A DNA stretch of 64,000 bases, taken from contig NW_022098036.1 of assembly GCF_002288925.2 (NCBI RefSeq), positions 42,579,148 to 42,643,147 of the forward strand. Reading direction: 5' to 3'. This DNA comes from Delphinapterus leucas. Lineage: Eukaryota; Chordata; Mammalia; Artiodactyla; Monodontidae. A model generated the notes under the pieces. It did no database searches. It saw nothing but the letters and a program-made list of their open reading frames with translations, and had not been told where the DNA came from. The translations under genes and the position numbers were made by a program. Positions 1-12,115 of the stretch are shown in pieces; position 1 is the first letter of the stretch, and each line of letters opens with the position of its first letter.

Positions 1-450
1 CAAATACAAATCCAGACTTGGATAGGAGAGACTTTATTTGAAAAGACTATTGCAACAGGAAATGTTCAGACTATAAGGTCTGTAAGCATCTCAGATAGAA
101 AATGGCTTTTCTTTTACAGAAAGGAGTAAACAAGGCTAGAAAAACAGTGGGCCAGGGGCCCGGGAGGAGTGTATGGTGTGCTTGGACAGTTCATCAGGGA
201 ATGTTTGTCTTTGTGGTCAGCTGATTTTCAGGAGGGGTTCTTAAGGAGATGCTGGCTCAGGCTGAGGTTCAGCGTCTTGTCCAGCTGGAAGACGCCTGGA
301 AGTTTGGATAAGTTAGCAAGTGTTTTGTCCAGACTGGTCTGTGGCAAAAACAGTTCAGGTATTCACTTATAAGACAAAGAATGAGAATTTGGAGGATCTG
401 TGTCTAACTTTGTCATAGGTAAACGAGGAGGCCATCTGTGAGAATCTTCT
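1..450 (-). mobile_element. Endogenous retrovirus-type LTR, partial
   Basis: Read on the minus strand this looks like the U3-R-U5 of an LTR. A 'tctgtaaaagaaaa' TATA-like stretch lies near 110-125 and an AATAAA signal sits at about 36-41 within 'tcaaataaagtctctcc', followed by a short U5-like end that runs to the window edge. The terminal CA is not seen, so the element may continue to the left. I recognise the LTR layout but not the exact family. No gag, pol or env remnant lies next to it, so it is probably a solo LTR. Confidence 0.5.
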
Positions 451-1411
451 CTAAGTCATATGGGGAAAGTTTTTTATTTTTTATTTTATTTTTTTTTTAC
501 AGTAAGCCATTTCCTGGAACACAACAAGGAGAGAGGGGACTTCTTGACCATAACTCTTTTCCAGGAGCACAGGGCTCAGGTAAAGTTCAGCATTAATGGT
601 ACTTAGTGATTTCAGTAAAGCTTTCTCATATCACATGCCTGGCTTTCTGACTTCCTCCTTCCTTTTGGACAGGGAAACGTGGTAGCGGGTATTGTGTTAT
701 ATCAGAGAAAGTTAATTTACTAATCAGCACTTGACAGGTCCTTCTTTGCTTCTTAAAATGAGCCTAAACACCCACTTATGCTATGGAGTTTACATTAAGG
801 GCATAAAGCATCCTAACTCCTTTTTTCTTCTCTTTATAAGCACTGAGTAATGCTTAGAATTGAATGGAGTAGGCAGGCTCTTTAGGGCTCAAACTTTTGG
901 CTCCGTGAAGTACAGCGTGCAACTTGCATTGGCTTAGAAGCAGCCCAGGTATGAATAATAACTCCTAACATCATGTGAACCTTCTTGTAAATGCTCTGCA
1001 TCGAGCCCTATTGAATGTGAGACTGCAGAGTTCTGTGCAGTCAGTTCCAGGGATAGGAGGCTGGATGGCAGGAGTCATTCCAATTCCCAAAGAGTTTCTT
1101 GCCAGCCAAGAAGGGAGGCTTAAAGCTTTCCGCTGTTTCCAAACCTGCTCCTGAGAATTACGTGGAGAACTTGCTGGCTATGTGAAATACTTGACCATTT
1201 TGCTGTGATGCTAAACATCTACAAAGAGGCAAGTGACTGCTGGAGGTCAGAATATAAGACAGTTTGTTCCATCTTTGATCAAGTCAGTCTTTGCAGTTTC
1301 TAAACCTCAAGATGGATAAGTAGTGTGCAAACTTAGTGACTCCATTGAGGTGGCCAGCAAAGTTCAACAGTAGCTGACTTTTTGTTCCCATGTTCATTGT
1401 GGAGAAAAAAC
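451..1411. other. Unassigned, apparently unique sequence
   Basis: No coding frame, RNA gene or recognisable repeat was seen. A short T-rich run lies at about 470-500. Confidence 0.5.
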
Positions 1412-1700
1412 AGGTTTTTTTCTTTTCTTCTTTTTTTTTTTTTTTTTACTTTTACATAGTCTTACTGAGATTTTATTTTAAAAAACTAAATAAATCACTG
1501 CAGCCAAAGATAACCCAGAGACACAGATAATGAAAGTCAAACTTGTTCTGACACAGCATCTTTTGCTTAGGGATCCCATATCACCTTTCTAAATTCCTGG
1601 ACAGTACAGAGGCACATGCTGAGCATTTTGGCAGGACCTTTCTTACCTGAAGGGTAAGTAGGTCACTGCCTATTACAGGGCTGGTTTGAAGGCCCTTGAA
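1412..1700 (-). pseudogene. Possible retrocopy 3' end of an unidentified transcript
   Basis: On the minus strand an AATAAA signal (plus-strand positions 1472-1477) is followed about 24 bases later by a long A run (T-rich at 1412-1447). That is the spacing of a cleaved, polyadenylated mRNA. The upstream sequence (about 1448-1700) is not a repeat I recognise and has no useful coding frame, so it would be 3' UTR. No target-site duplication was identified and the source gene is unknown. A real 3' end of a local transcript is unlikely, because the A run is encoded in the DNA. Confidence 0.3.
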
Positions 1701-2655
1701 ATTGCTCTTTCCCATGCCAGCCTGCAATTCTACCAGTAGATTTATTCTTTTGAATAAATCCTGTGCTAAAACGCAGAGTAGCCTTGTGGGAGAAGAGAGG
1801 TGAGAGAAATTAATCCATCACTAGTCTAATTGTGATTCCATTTTTTGGAGCTGGCTTGGATTCCGGGCAGGGTGGAAGAGACTTTCTAGGCTAGTTGAGC
1901 AGGACGAAATGGCAAGGTTGGCTTGGGGGAATAGTACAGGGTAATCAGGCAACAATTCTCTCAGCTTCCCTCTGCACTTTCCTTCCAACTCTCTTTCCAA
2001 ATTTATCTCCACCCCCAGAGGAAGGGAAGCTTTTCTCCATCTATTCTAGGCTAATCTCTTCACCTGCAGTGTCCATCACTTAGTCTCATCTGAGACCTTT
2101 CTTCATCACTCGTTATCTTGCTTTACTATAGATCCATTTCCTCCCTCTCCATTGATTCCTTCTCATCAGCTTACAAATTAGCACGCTTCTTTTCTTAAAA
2201 AAAAAAAAAATTAATTAAACAAATACCTAACTTTTCAAACAAAAAAGCAAAACATACCTTACCACAAATTTCAACTATTTACAAACCTAGTTACTGTCCT
2301 ATTTACGCTGATAGACAAGCTTTTTATTTTTAATTTTTCAAAATACAATTACTTTATTAATAAAACTTATTTTTCATAATTTTCTCATTTTGTAACAGAC
2401 TGAATAAGCATAGTCATGGACAGGCATTAACATGGAACTGACATTTGAGAACTAATGGTGTTAATTATGTTAAAAATGGAAGTGAAGGGAAAGAGGGCAA
2501 TAATTAAAGAAGGCAGCAGGGTCAAGGGAAGATCATTGTCTGTCTGCTGTTATTGGTTAAGCTGTACTATTAGGTACTATGATGAGCCACATATTTCTTC
2601 ATATTTTTGGCAAGCACCACTTTGAATAATCATAAGATATTTGTTTCAGACATTC
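1701..2655. other. Unassigned sequence with an A-rich run
   Basis: No gene or family was recognised. An A14 run followed by AT-rich DNA lies at about 2197-2400. Short overlapping open frames at 1.8-2.1 kb show no protein-like features. Confidence 0.45.
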
Positions 2656-3215
2656 AATATATATATATTTTTGTACATCTTTATTGGAGTATAACTGCTT
2701 CACAGTGCTGTGTTAGTTTCTGTTGTACAACAAAGTTTATCAGCCATGCGCATACATATATCCCCATATCTCCTCCCTCTTGCGTCTCCCTCCCACCCTC
2801 CCTATTCCACCCCTCTAGGTAGTCACAAAGCATCGAGCTGATCTCCCTGTGCTATGCGGCTGCTTCCCATTAGCTATCTATTTTACATTTGGTACTGTAT
2901 ATTTGTCAATGCTACTCTCACTTTGCCCCAGCTTCTCCTCCCTACTCCGTCCTCAAGTCCATTCTTCATGTCTGCATCTTTATTCCTGCCCTGCCACTAG
3001 GTTCATCAGTACCATTGTTTTTAGATTCCATATATATGCATTAACATATGGTATTTGTTTTTCTCTTTCTGACTTACTTCACTCTGTATGACAGACTCTA
3101 GGTCCAACTACCTCACTACAAATAACTCAGTTTTGTTTCTTTTTATGGCTGAGTAATATTCCATTGTGTATATGTGCCACATCTTTCTTATCCATTCATC
3201 CATCAATGGATGAGT
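2656..3215 (-). mobile_element. L1 3' end (ORF2 tail and 3' UTR), 5'-truncated
   Basis: The plus strand carries the reverse complement of an artiodactyl/cetacean L1 3' UTR ('catctttattggagtataa') running into the ORF2 C-terminal region ('gagtaatattccattgtgta', the antisense of the end of ORF2). Homology stops near 3,210. No clear target duplication was found. The copy is diverged and non-coding. Confidence 0.8.
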
Positions 3216-3259
3216 CTCTAGGAATAAGACTCTTTACATTGCAAGTTGTCAAAAAACAT

Positions 3260-3660
3260 AATATATCAATACTGAAAACAAATAAGTTTATTTTTTTTCA
3301 CATAAAACATCTGGAGTTAGACTTTTACTGGTACTGGTCACTGATGTCATTAAGGATCATTTTACTATTCTGTCATCCTCAATGTGACAGCTTTTCATCT
3401 GTAGGTATGTCACCTCATGGTGCCAATACAGCTGCTGCAGCATCTGGTATCATAACTGAACTCAAATGGAGGAAGTGAGGATATGGCCAGTACTTTTCGC
3501 TCTCCATAACTGTCCCCCTCCCCACTACTACCATAATTATTGTTATCTGGAAGATAAATATCTTTCCCAGAAGACCCACAGCATATTTCCCTTTAGAGCT
3601 CATTGCCCTGAAATGCTAATTCTTATTTGCAAAGGAGATTCAGAGAGTAGGTAGTGGTGT
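3260..3660. repeat. Old interspersed repeat, family uncertain
   Basis: The stretch resembles a dispersed mammalian repeat (phrases such as 'agctgctgcagcatctgg' and 'ctttcccagaag' recur in that repeat) but I cannot name the family or its sense strand. The open frames on both strands here are incidental. Confidence 0.3.
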
Positions 3661-3779
3661 TTTAGCTTATAGTGTGGAGTTATGTAAAGGCAAAAAAAAA
3701 TAATAATTGAGAATAGCTTCAGTGTGGCTAAATAATGTCTACCATAGCATCTCTATTTCCTCTCCTCCCAGTCATTTCT

Positions 3780-4560
3780 AACCCACTGAACTATATCTTC
3801 AGCCCCCATTACTCTGTGACCTGCTAATGTCATCAATATTCTTCTAAAGTATATCCAATGGACACTCTTTAGCTGGTGCTCCTTAAATTCTTTGTTGTGT
3901 TTCCACTCTTGGTGACCCCTTGTTGAACTCTCTCATAAATTTCCTCCTGCATTTCTGGTTGCTCTTGTCTTTCTTGGTTTTCTCTTCCTCCATTCACCTG
4001 TTAAATGTCAATTTCCTTGGGTTTTGTTCCTGGCCTCTTTTCTCTTCTTTCTACACGATCTACACAGACTATCTCACATATGTCTAAGGCTGCCACCTGC
4101 ATAGTAGTGATAACTAAAACTCTATTTTGAACTCAGATTTCTCCCTTGTGTCCCAGATCTACAAACACAATTGCCTACCTTTACCTGAATTTTTAAGCCC
4201 GACCTTCCCCAAACAAATTTATTACATTCCTTAGAAAACACTCTGCTTCCTGTACTTCAAATTATTCATGATTCCCATCATCATCCAATGAAAACAAGAA
4301 AACAGGGAGTAACTTGGACTCCTCATTCTCTCACACACCCTATGTTAGGTGGACGTTTAAGTAGTATGTAGTCTACTGACTAAATGTTTTTTACATCCAT
4401 TTCTTCCTTTCTATCCTCACTTCTGCCTTAGTTTAGTCTTTTATAATTTTCACCTGCATTACAGCCTTAACTTACTATCTGGTTTTCTTCTAGTCTTACC
4501 ATTTACATTCTGTATTACACATTTCCACTAACGTTTTCCCCCAAACTAGACTTTAATCAA
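3780..4560 (+). mobile_element. L2 LINE fragment
   Basis: A pyrimidine-rich, diverged L2 body in sense orientation. The order of blocks (compositional start, 'aactcagatttctcccttg', 'gagtaacttggactcctcat', 'cattacagcc') follows the L2 ORF-derived consensus as I know it. No open frame remains. Confidence 0.5.
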
Positions 4561-6469
4561 GTGACCTTCTGTATTAGCCAGGGCCTCCCTTCCCCGCCCC
4601 CATTGTCACACCTGGCCTATAAAGGAGAGCAACCATGGAGTTTTCAAGGATAGAGCAGGTATTCTCTAATGTATTTCTCAGTGCCTTAGGGAATGAGTGT
4701 CTTCTGGGTTCTCTTGTGGAATGTAGGTGTGGGGTAAGTGTGCAGATTGCACATAATACATATCTCCTTAAGCCTTTGGATTCCCTTAAAGGCAGCCAAA
4801 GCTCATTAATGGCAGCTCACCATTGAATCTAAGTTTCAGCGAAATTGCCAACTAAGCTATTAGAGGCGCCTCTAGCTGATGAGCTAACACATTAAATCCA
4901 ATGTCTCTAGTACACACAGGTATACTAATGAATTCATCCTGATCTTGTGTTATCTTCCATTTTCCTTGGTCTAACACTTTTAGAATCGACTCCTACACAT
5001 ATTTTCCAGGTTTCTGCCAATGTACATAAGCAAAGTCTTGCAACGTTTTGGTGTATAAGCTATTTTCTCCTGGGTCATAGTATGTACCTGTTCTCCATGA
5101 GATTTCATGTTGAGATTTCATCGTAGTTGTAGGTCTAGTAGCAACAACATGGGGGTGGTTGTGGGGACTCTTGAGAAGAATGAGCATCCCTCTTGAGTGC
5201 ATCTGCCCTGGGTGAGCTTATCACAGGGTTTTCAAGCAGAGGAAGGCTACTCTGCTCAAACATTGTAAGGCAAGTTACTTTCATTGGCAAAGGAGACCCA
5301 GAGTGACTTGGGATTTAAGAATGTCAGTTTTATCTGGGTCCAACCAGATGTCTCTGAATTTTCAGGATCCCATACTTTCCCAGTCAATGCCCTGACATTC
5401 ACATAAGAAACATATGTGGTTGTGAGTCAACTGTTGTTGTAAATTTAAAAGCTGGACAATTAAACATTATATTCATTTTTAGCAATAGCAGCCAATAGCT
5501 ATATTTAATAAGAGAATCTAGTTCTCAAACCTTGACTTAGAGAGTTAAAGTACCTCAACTCTTTATTTCCTTTCTGTAAGCATTCTAATGCACTCAGGAG
5601 AATCCATCCCACATCCCAGTCATTCTAGTCATCCTTGGATTATCGTCATAAGAGTCAAGTGCCACAGCCACTTGAGCTTATAAGGCACATGCTTCAGTTG
5701 ACATCTCATCACAATTGTCAAGGTGATAGCTTGAGCAACTGTGATGACACTGCATGCCACAGATTACTACCATCCCACTTCGCATCCGCAAGGAGCTCAG
5801 CACTCAGCTGAAGCCCAGAGGCATGACCCAACCAATCTCAAATCCCATCTTTCTGGCTCTATCTCCTGGGATCTCTCCCACTATCAATTCTGAGTCATTT
5901 GGGATCTAAGCAGAAGATATAAACAGCACAATAATTTGAACAAAAAGAGTTCAACATAAAGAATTATTAACTCTAACAGGGGACTGGAGTAAGTGGACTG
6001 GCAGATATAAGGAGTACAGGGAGTAGCCACTGCCTGGAGGGCTGAAATAGAATTTTCAAGGTTGGAATGAATCTGTAAGAGTACCGTCATCCCAACAAGG
6101 CTGATATCTAGCCCTCACTGAAGAGGGTGTGAACATGGGCCAGGCAAGTTTGCTGAGAGCTTCTAATGATAGGACTCTCTGGAAAGCCATTTACTGGAAT
6201 ACCCAGAAGCCTACCATAAAAATTTATCAGAATCTGGGAATAAAGCCCTTCCTCATCCGTGGTCTCTCCAGCATCCTCTGTGGATGAGCCCTAGGATCAT
6301 GCCGGTTGTCAATGGAGAAATTTTCCAGTATCACAAGCAGGGCCATGAGGGGTAGATTTGGAGCCGAGTAGCAATAGATTGATAATGGCACATCTGGATC
6401 TTCTCCTTCAGGATAATCTTCAGAATCCTTGGGATGACATAGAAGGATGGCATTATCTTCCAGCCATGT
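4561..6469. other. Unassigned sequence
   Basis: Nearly 2 kb without a recognised gene or repeat. The texture suggests decayed retroelement sequence in places (5.0-6.3 kb), but no diagnostic motif could be pinned down. A TATAAA followed by an ATG at 4,618-4,637 is not supported by any coding frame. Confidence 0.4.
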
Positions 6470-6880
6470 TAATCTTTTTGGACTCTCCTAAGAAGAGCCA
6501 TATTCTTCCCTCCATGCCTTTGCATATGGTTTTCTCTCAATACCTTAACTCCCACATTGTCAACCTGGTCATCTCGTATGTGTCCTGCTGGGCCCTGCTC
6601 AGGGAACACATTTTCAAAGAAACCTTTCAATAAGTACTAAGTAACTGTTGACTAAATAACCCCCACCTCATCCTGAGGCTGAACTGAGTGTTCCTCATCT
6701 ATGATACCTTATGCATTCCCCTAGAATAGAATTAATGGAACCATATAATGGTGGGTGATCTTCTTTATTTCTCCCGTGATACTCTAAACTCACCAACGTC
6801 AAGAATTGGGTCTGGCTCATTTTCATAGTATCTGCGCCTCACATCATGTCTGGGATACAGTGAACTCAGTGGATACAAAG
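6470..6880 (+). mobile_element. L2 LINE 3' part
   Basis: Diverged L2 sense sequence: 'cctttgcatatggttttctc' followed downstream by an L2-like 3' terminal block ('catgtctgggatacagtgaa'). It is directly followed by a CHR-2 insertion. Confidence 0.45.
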
Positions 6881-6907
6881 ATAACTATAAAAAAGAGACA
6901 GTCCAGG

Positions 6908-7114
6908 GGCTTCCCTGGTGGCGCAGTGGTTGAGAGTCCGCCTGCCGATTCAGGGGACGCAGGTTCGTGCCCCGGTCTGGGAGGATCCCACATGCCGCGG
7001 AGCGGCTGGGTCCGTGAGCCGTGGCCGCTGAGCCTGCGTGTCCGGAGCCTGTGCTCCGCAACGGAAGAGGCCACAACAGTGAGAGACCCGCGTACCGAAA
7101 AAAAAAAAAAAAAA
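6908..7114 (+). mobile_element. CHR-2-type cetacean SINE
   Basis: Full-length tRNA-derived SINE: tRNA-like head with A-box region 'tggcgcagtggttgagagtc' and B-box 'ggttcgtgcccc', a body ending 'cgcgtaccg', and an A tail. Flanking target duplication: 'aagagacagtcca' before (ending 6905) and 'aagagacagccca' after the tail (ending about 7128), with one mismatch. Open frames on both strands inside it are by-products of the SINE. Confidence 0.95.
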
Positions 7115-7356
7115 AAAGAGACAGCCCACGTTATTGTTATCATTATTATTATTTTCAAAAAATAAAAATCTTGATGTAATATCAATGTAAATAAAAATCT
7201 TGATGTAATATCAATGTTTCCTTACAGAATATCAAGTCTTAAGAGAGAATAATGAATAATTTACTCAATGGCTAATTTGCCCATGCTGCTTTGAGATATA
7301 GTTTTTATCATGTCAAAAAATATTTTTAAAAATAAATAATATAAATCACTTTGGGG

Positions 7357-7525
7357 GACTTCCCTGGTGGCGCAGTGGTTAAGACTCCACACTCCCAATG
7401 CAGGAGACCTGGGTTTGATCCCTGGTCAGGGAACTAGATCCCACATGCCACAACTAAGCGTTCTCATGCCACAACTAAGGAGCCTTCCTGCCACAACTAA
7501 GACCCGGTGCAACCAAATAAATAAA
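7357..7525 (+). mobile_element. CHR-1-type SINE, shortened
   Basis: Starts 'gacttccctggtggcgcag', has a B-box-like 'ggtttgatccc', three 'ccacaactaag' units, and an AATAAATAAA-type tail. A perfect 16-bp target duplication (7341-7356 and 7526-7541, 'ataaatcactttgggg') defines both ends. It belongs to the older CHR branch rather than CHR-2. Confidence 0.93.
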
Positions 7526-7693
7526 ATAAATCACTTTGGGGATCTAAAAGTAGTTTATTTGCTGGAGTTAGTGATGTAAAATTTTATTTTAATTAAATAA
7601 TTTTTGTGATGCTAGTAGGCAGGAGGCTAAGAAGAAATGTTTTATTTAACTACACAGTTCCAAAACATTTCTCACATGAGTCTTTTTAATTGC

Positions 7694-7900
7694 TTTTTTT
7701 TTTTTTTTTCAGTACACGGGCCTCTCACTGTTGTGGCCTCTCCCGTTGTGGAGCACAGGCTCCGGACGCACAGGCTCAGCGGCCATGGCTCACGGGTCTA
7801 GCTGCTCCGCGGCATGTGGGATCTTCCCGGACCGGGGCACGAACCCGTGTCCCCTGCATCGGCAGGCGGACTCTCAACCACTGCGCCACCAGGGAAGCCC
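7694..7900 (-). mobile_element. CHR-2-type cetacean SINE
   Basis: Reverse-oriented full-length copy, T-rich tail at the left and the head 'gggcttccctggtggcgcag' (read on the minus strand) at the right. Target duplication 'ttaattgc' at 7686-7693 and 7901-7908. It lies opposite in orientation to the copy at 6.9 kb. Confidence 0.95.
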
Positions 7901-9340
7901 TTAATTGCATTTTTAAAAGAAATCAGTTTCACAGGGATGTTGTATATAGAGAACATTAAGAGAGAGAGAGAATTAGGGCATAATTCAGACAATTGAACGT
8001 GTACTTTCTGAAGCCTCAGTCCTGAACCTCTTACATAATTCTCTTCAGTGTGTGGGATTTTCAAGTGTATTGAGGACATGGTGGAAAAAAGGTAATGTAC
8101 CATTTCCAGTAACTACCAAGTTTGGAGTTAGTAGTACTTTAACTATAAAGTCGCTGCAATGAACCACAGAGAACAGTCCATCGGTCCCAGGTAAATTGCG
8201 AGGTCAGTCAAAACACACGGAGTGTTTAGCACCTTGAAAAGTTTAAGTTCATGAGAATTTTTCTGGAAACTTGTGAAATGGTGAGGGGTTTCAGAACATG
8301 TAGAACACATGGGCAAAAGCTGTTCTACCTTTTCTTCTTTTAAGAAGAAAAGCCGTGTGAAGAAATACTATGTGTGACTTAATGGTAGTGACAGAAGTGG
8401 TGAGGCATAATTCAGTTTAGGAAAGTTTTCCAAGTTTATAGCTCACTTTACATCTTTCCCAGAAGTTCAGATGTTCTGTGAAAAAAAAAATTTTTTTTTT
8501 GGTAATTATTTAAAAGAATGTGAATATGGTTGGCTATTTTCAACACAGAAGAAAAACAAATGATTATAGGCTGTTTTGAATATTGTCTGACCTGGCAAAG
8601 AGTTAGTTTCTGAAAATAATCCCAGCCCTAGTGCTTTCCAGTAAATAACTTGTAAAAGGAGAGCAGCCCAAGCCCAATTTCTATTTATTTTATGTGATGG
8701 CTTAATAAGAGAGGAATTCCAGCTTTGCAATGTCCTGTGCTGTTCCTTCTATATAGTCTTGTCCAGATGCTGATTGCAAACATCCTTCAGATTCTATTTT
8801 TTTTTTGTAGCCTTTTTTTTTTTTTGGAGAAATATAATTGGGGGAGCAAATTCTCAAAGATAAAACTCAATAAGGGTAAGAAAAAATACAAGATAGTATT
8901 TTGCTTCACCACTTCTCCTTCCTCACCCATATCACAAGAAAAAAACATTGTCCTGAAATAAACAAGCAACATCAATGACAACTACCTTGGAGGGTTCTGA
9001 TTTCCTTCTCTGCTGTTCCTGCTTAGAGAGTTGCTTCTCTCCTTATAGTATTTTCTAATTTCTGCTGGCTTTAGAGATGTCTCTTTCTCTTTACCTCCAG
9101 GCCCTCTGCTCCCTGAGGCTTTCTTTGTGCTTTTTCAAGTCTCTATTGTTTCTCAGGCTCCTTTCCCCCACATCTAATCCTGGAGAGCTGTGACAGCCAC
9201 TCGCATGTTTCAGAGTTTGTGTGAAATTCATCTGTGCTGTGGAAGGAAGCCCTTTTGCATTCTTCCTCCCTAGTTTGATATCTGAAAGGCAGAAACTGGA
9301 GAAAAGGGTTAAGCAGGATTCCCAATCGCAGTCACGGACG
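7901..9340. other. Unassigned, apparently unique sequence
   Basis: No gene, RNA or repeat family recognised. It contains a purine run (about 7960-7972), homopolymer A/T runs near 8480 and 8800-8825, and a short perfect hairpin at 8329-8352. Confidence 0.45.
8329..8352. repeat. Short perfect inverted repeat
   Basis: An 11-bp stem ('cttttcttctt' / 'aagaagaaaag') with a 2-nt loop. It is purine/pyrimidine biased, and no T-run or gene context makes it a terminator. Confidence 0.7.
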
Positions 9341-9344
9341 TCTA

Positions 9345-9590
9345 TTGAGGTCTCGCTGCGAGCCAGGCACTATTGTAAGCGCTTTGCATGTGAGAGCTCA
9401 CTTAACTCACACAGCAATCCTATATATGGCACATTTATAGTATATTCCCATCGTACAGATGAAAAGAAGCTGAGCCCAGAGACCTTAGGTAACTTGCTCA
9501 AGTCTAGGATGTTTTGGAGTTATGATTCAGGCCCAGGAAATGTGGTCTCAGAATCTGCTCTCTTAACGATGAGGCTATGGAATTAATATT
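9345..9590 (-). mobile_element. MIR SINE
   Basis: Antisense MIR: 'gagccaggcactattgtaag', then 'tacagatgaaaagaagctga', 'taacttgctcaagt', and a terminal block near 9,560-9,580 ('ctctcttaacgatgaggc'). The 121-codon open frame overlapping it is MIR-derived noise. Confidence 0.8.
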
Positions 9591-11945
9591 TCATGTTGTA
9601 ACTTCCTGAGCCAAAGTCCTTTCCTCCTCGTTGCACTTCCTGTGGTAACAGTCTTAAGCAGTTACCGTTCACTACAAGTAAGATGAGATCACCAGACTGG
9701 AACCCTCAGTGGTCTGACATCACCTTGACACTATGTGAAGGAACACATGTGCATCTGGAAGTAATACAGACTTTTACTACGCACTATAGTCTGATCGGCT
9801 TTGCTGGATTAAATAAATGAGTACAATTGGTACTTGGAACCGGCTTCCCTTTTTCTGGTTTCTTGGCCTGACGGCTCTGGATAGCCTGTGTGCGTTTTTT
9901 TTTAATCTGGCCATGCTGATTGGGGGACGTGAATGTCCATCGCCCGTGGTATCAGTGTGTTTTCAGGCCTTTCACAGGCTCCTAGTGGCAGCAACCCAAA
10001 AACCCTTCCTCTCCTTTGACCACCAGTGCCTCTTGCTCTCTTGTCTCATCAGACAAATATGTTCGCTGCTCTACTATTTCTGACTACATAGGCCGTGATG
10101 AGTAGAACATTTCACCTTTCAACATAAACACGTAATATTTGCTCTGCTTTAGTAAGAGTACCCCAAAACAGAATTTAAAAGTTTTGCATGGAAATTTGAT
10201 ATCTGTTTGGGTTTATTTCACCAATTTTTTGTTTTTCTTTTTTGTTAATTAAGAGTTCTAAGTAAAATGGAATTGTGTTTTCAATTTATTGGGCCTGATG
10301 AATAGATATCGTCCTGTGTGTTCCATTCTTCATTTCCCAGGTAGACTTCCTAAGAAAATACTGGTAAATAACTGGGGGATTTAATGGTGATGGTTGTGGT
10401 GTCTGTGGGGTTTCAGATTTATGTCCCCTGAACATTCTCATCAATCACATTGTCAACTCCTCCCAGGGCAATTGATGCAGAACACAAGTAGCTGGTTATT
10501 ATCTCTGATCTTCAGATCATAATTACTCCAGAACAAATTAAAGAATACCTGGGAGTTCAGGCCTTCTCTGATGTTTATAGCTTTAGCCTAAGAAAATCTA
10601 AGGAAAAAAAATGCTAAATTTGATCTGAACCTAAGGGAAAGAGAAAAGCTTGTATTTCTGATTAAATTGCTGAGTTGGTTTCCAATCAATACACACCTGA
10701 AAAAGATTTGAAACAAAAGAAAATTAATATTTGCTTTGGTCTTGCTAGCTCCTTTTTCATCTTTTTTTTTTGGGGGGGTGGTGTTTAAAGCAAAGGGGAG
10801 AGTCTCATTTAGATGATACACAGTGTCAGGGGTAATAATGAATTTGCCTGCAATCAGAAACATCTCACCTATTGACTTAGTGGATGCAGAATCATACCTG
10901 GTTGTGTAGCAATTCTTTCTGTATTGCTCCATATAACTGAACACGAGTGAGTTATATTCTGTATATATAGCCACAGGAAAGATCACAAATTAAGACGAGG
11001 AGGCAGGTTGCCCACTATGGGTTTCTAAAAGGCTGAGAGATTAATTCCATAGATACTACATTTGAAAACCAGTAGTGTTCAGAATATTTCTTTATGGAAA
11101 AAATATGAATATATTTTTCAGAAGATGTCCTAAAATGTATAAAAGGAACTTCAGGTACCCTTGAAAATAAAGGTTGCTTCTATAATTTTAACCCCTCCAG
11201 GACCACTTCTGGGCATTCTGTGAGTCAAGATGCTGAGACACAGTTTCAGTGATTCTTGACATTCTGACTGCAACTGAACATTTCAAGTTCAGATGATGAG
11301 AAAGTTCTCTGTAACACAGGTTTACAACTGGATACATATCAAGACTCTCTGGTTACACAGAAAAGAAGAGGCAACATTGCTCTATCACAGTAGTGGGCCC
11401 GTTCAAAATTGGCTTGAAATAGAGGCTGCTTTTAGATTTTCAGTGTATATGATTTAGAGTATAAATTACAACTTCAGTTGGGATTTGAGGAGTGCATCTG
11501 CCAATCTGATGCCCCATTGTGAACACTCTGAAACTGACAGCTCTTCTTTGTTGTTTTTAGCTACCACTGATCTGGAATTTATTTATTTTCATTTACCTAC
11601 TGCGAAACTTTTCAAAAACAGAAGAATAGAGGGAATATTATAATGAGCTCACAGGTACGTGTCACTCAGCTCTTCATTTTGCCAATGGAATTGGATCTTG
11701 TATTTGTCTGTCTTGTCTTACGCTGGTTTAGAGAATACAGAAATTCTTTGGAATCTCTCTTCCTATCAAACAGCCCTAAAAGAGGTGAAGTCATCACCAC
11801 TGATGAGTTCCTTCTTTGTAGCTATCCAGCTCCTAATGCATGACATCTTCTATCTTAATGCAGTCATTTCCAGATGTTCCATTTTTCAAAGTACGTTTTT
11901 TTTTTTTTTTCTTTTTGGCACCATTCTTCTTTGTCTCATGCCTAG
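9591..11945. other. Unassigned, apparently unique sequence
   Basis: No recognised gene or repeat. T-rich and G-rich runs occur at about 10,755-10,780. Open frames here (10,588-10,986 minus; 11,643-11,949 plus) show no recognisable domains and biased, homopolymer-driven composition. Confidence 0.45.
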
Positions 11946-12115
11946 TTAGAGTTCACACATGCATTGGGAGCAGTCGTGAGGTCTGGTGTGTCCCTGAGGA
12001 CAGACGCAAAACCAGGGCGCCAGACGTGTGCACAAACTCCTTTCCAGAGATACCCATGGCCTGGAATGAGGCAGAGGGAGAGCTCAAAGATGGAAACTGC
12101 AAGCCTCAGGCTTTG
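11946..12115 (+). other. Candidate cryptic or non-coding exon (splice sites only)
   Basis: A strong 3' splice-site pattern (a long pyrimidine tract at about 11,898-11,943 ending 'catgcctag') precedes 170 bp that end at a consensus donor ('ctttg' then 'gtaagt' at 12,116). The interval is more GC-rich than its flanks and keeps one frame open throughout, but the peptide matches nothing I know. It could be an exon of a non-coding RNA, a rarely used exon, or chance. Confidence 0.25.

Noticed and set aside
4615..4826. TATAAA box with ATG 20 bases downstream
   Set aside because: The spacing leaves no room for a transcription start and 5' UTR, and the 63-codon frame is not protein-like.
6908..7114. 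A tRNA gene, because of good A- and B-box sequences
   Set aside because: The tRNA-like head lacks a complete cloverleaf and is followed by the SINE body and A tail, so it is a tRNA-derived SINE.
6806..7185. Open frames of 60-119 codons on both strands with Arg/Gly/Pro/Ser-rich peptides
   Set aside because: They lie in the CHR-2 SINE, and the same peptides recur at every CHR-2 copy (7.7, 16.1, 16.7, 30.0, 48.5 kb). They are shadows of a non-coding repeat.
9221..9586. A 121-codon open frame
   Set aside because: More than half of it is antisense MIR, and there is no recognisable domain.
10588..10986. A 132-codon minus-strand frame, the longest outside L1 in its region
   Set aside because: There is no recognisable domain, signal or splice context. 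A frame of this length is expected by chance somewhere in 64 kb of AT-rich DNA on six frames.
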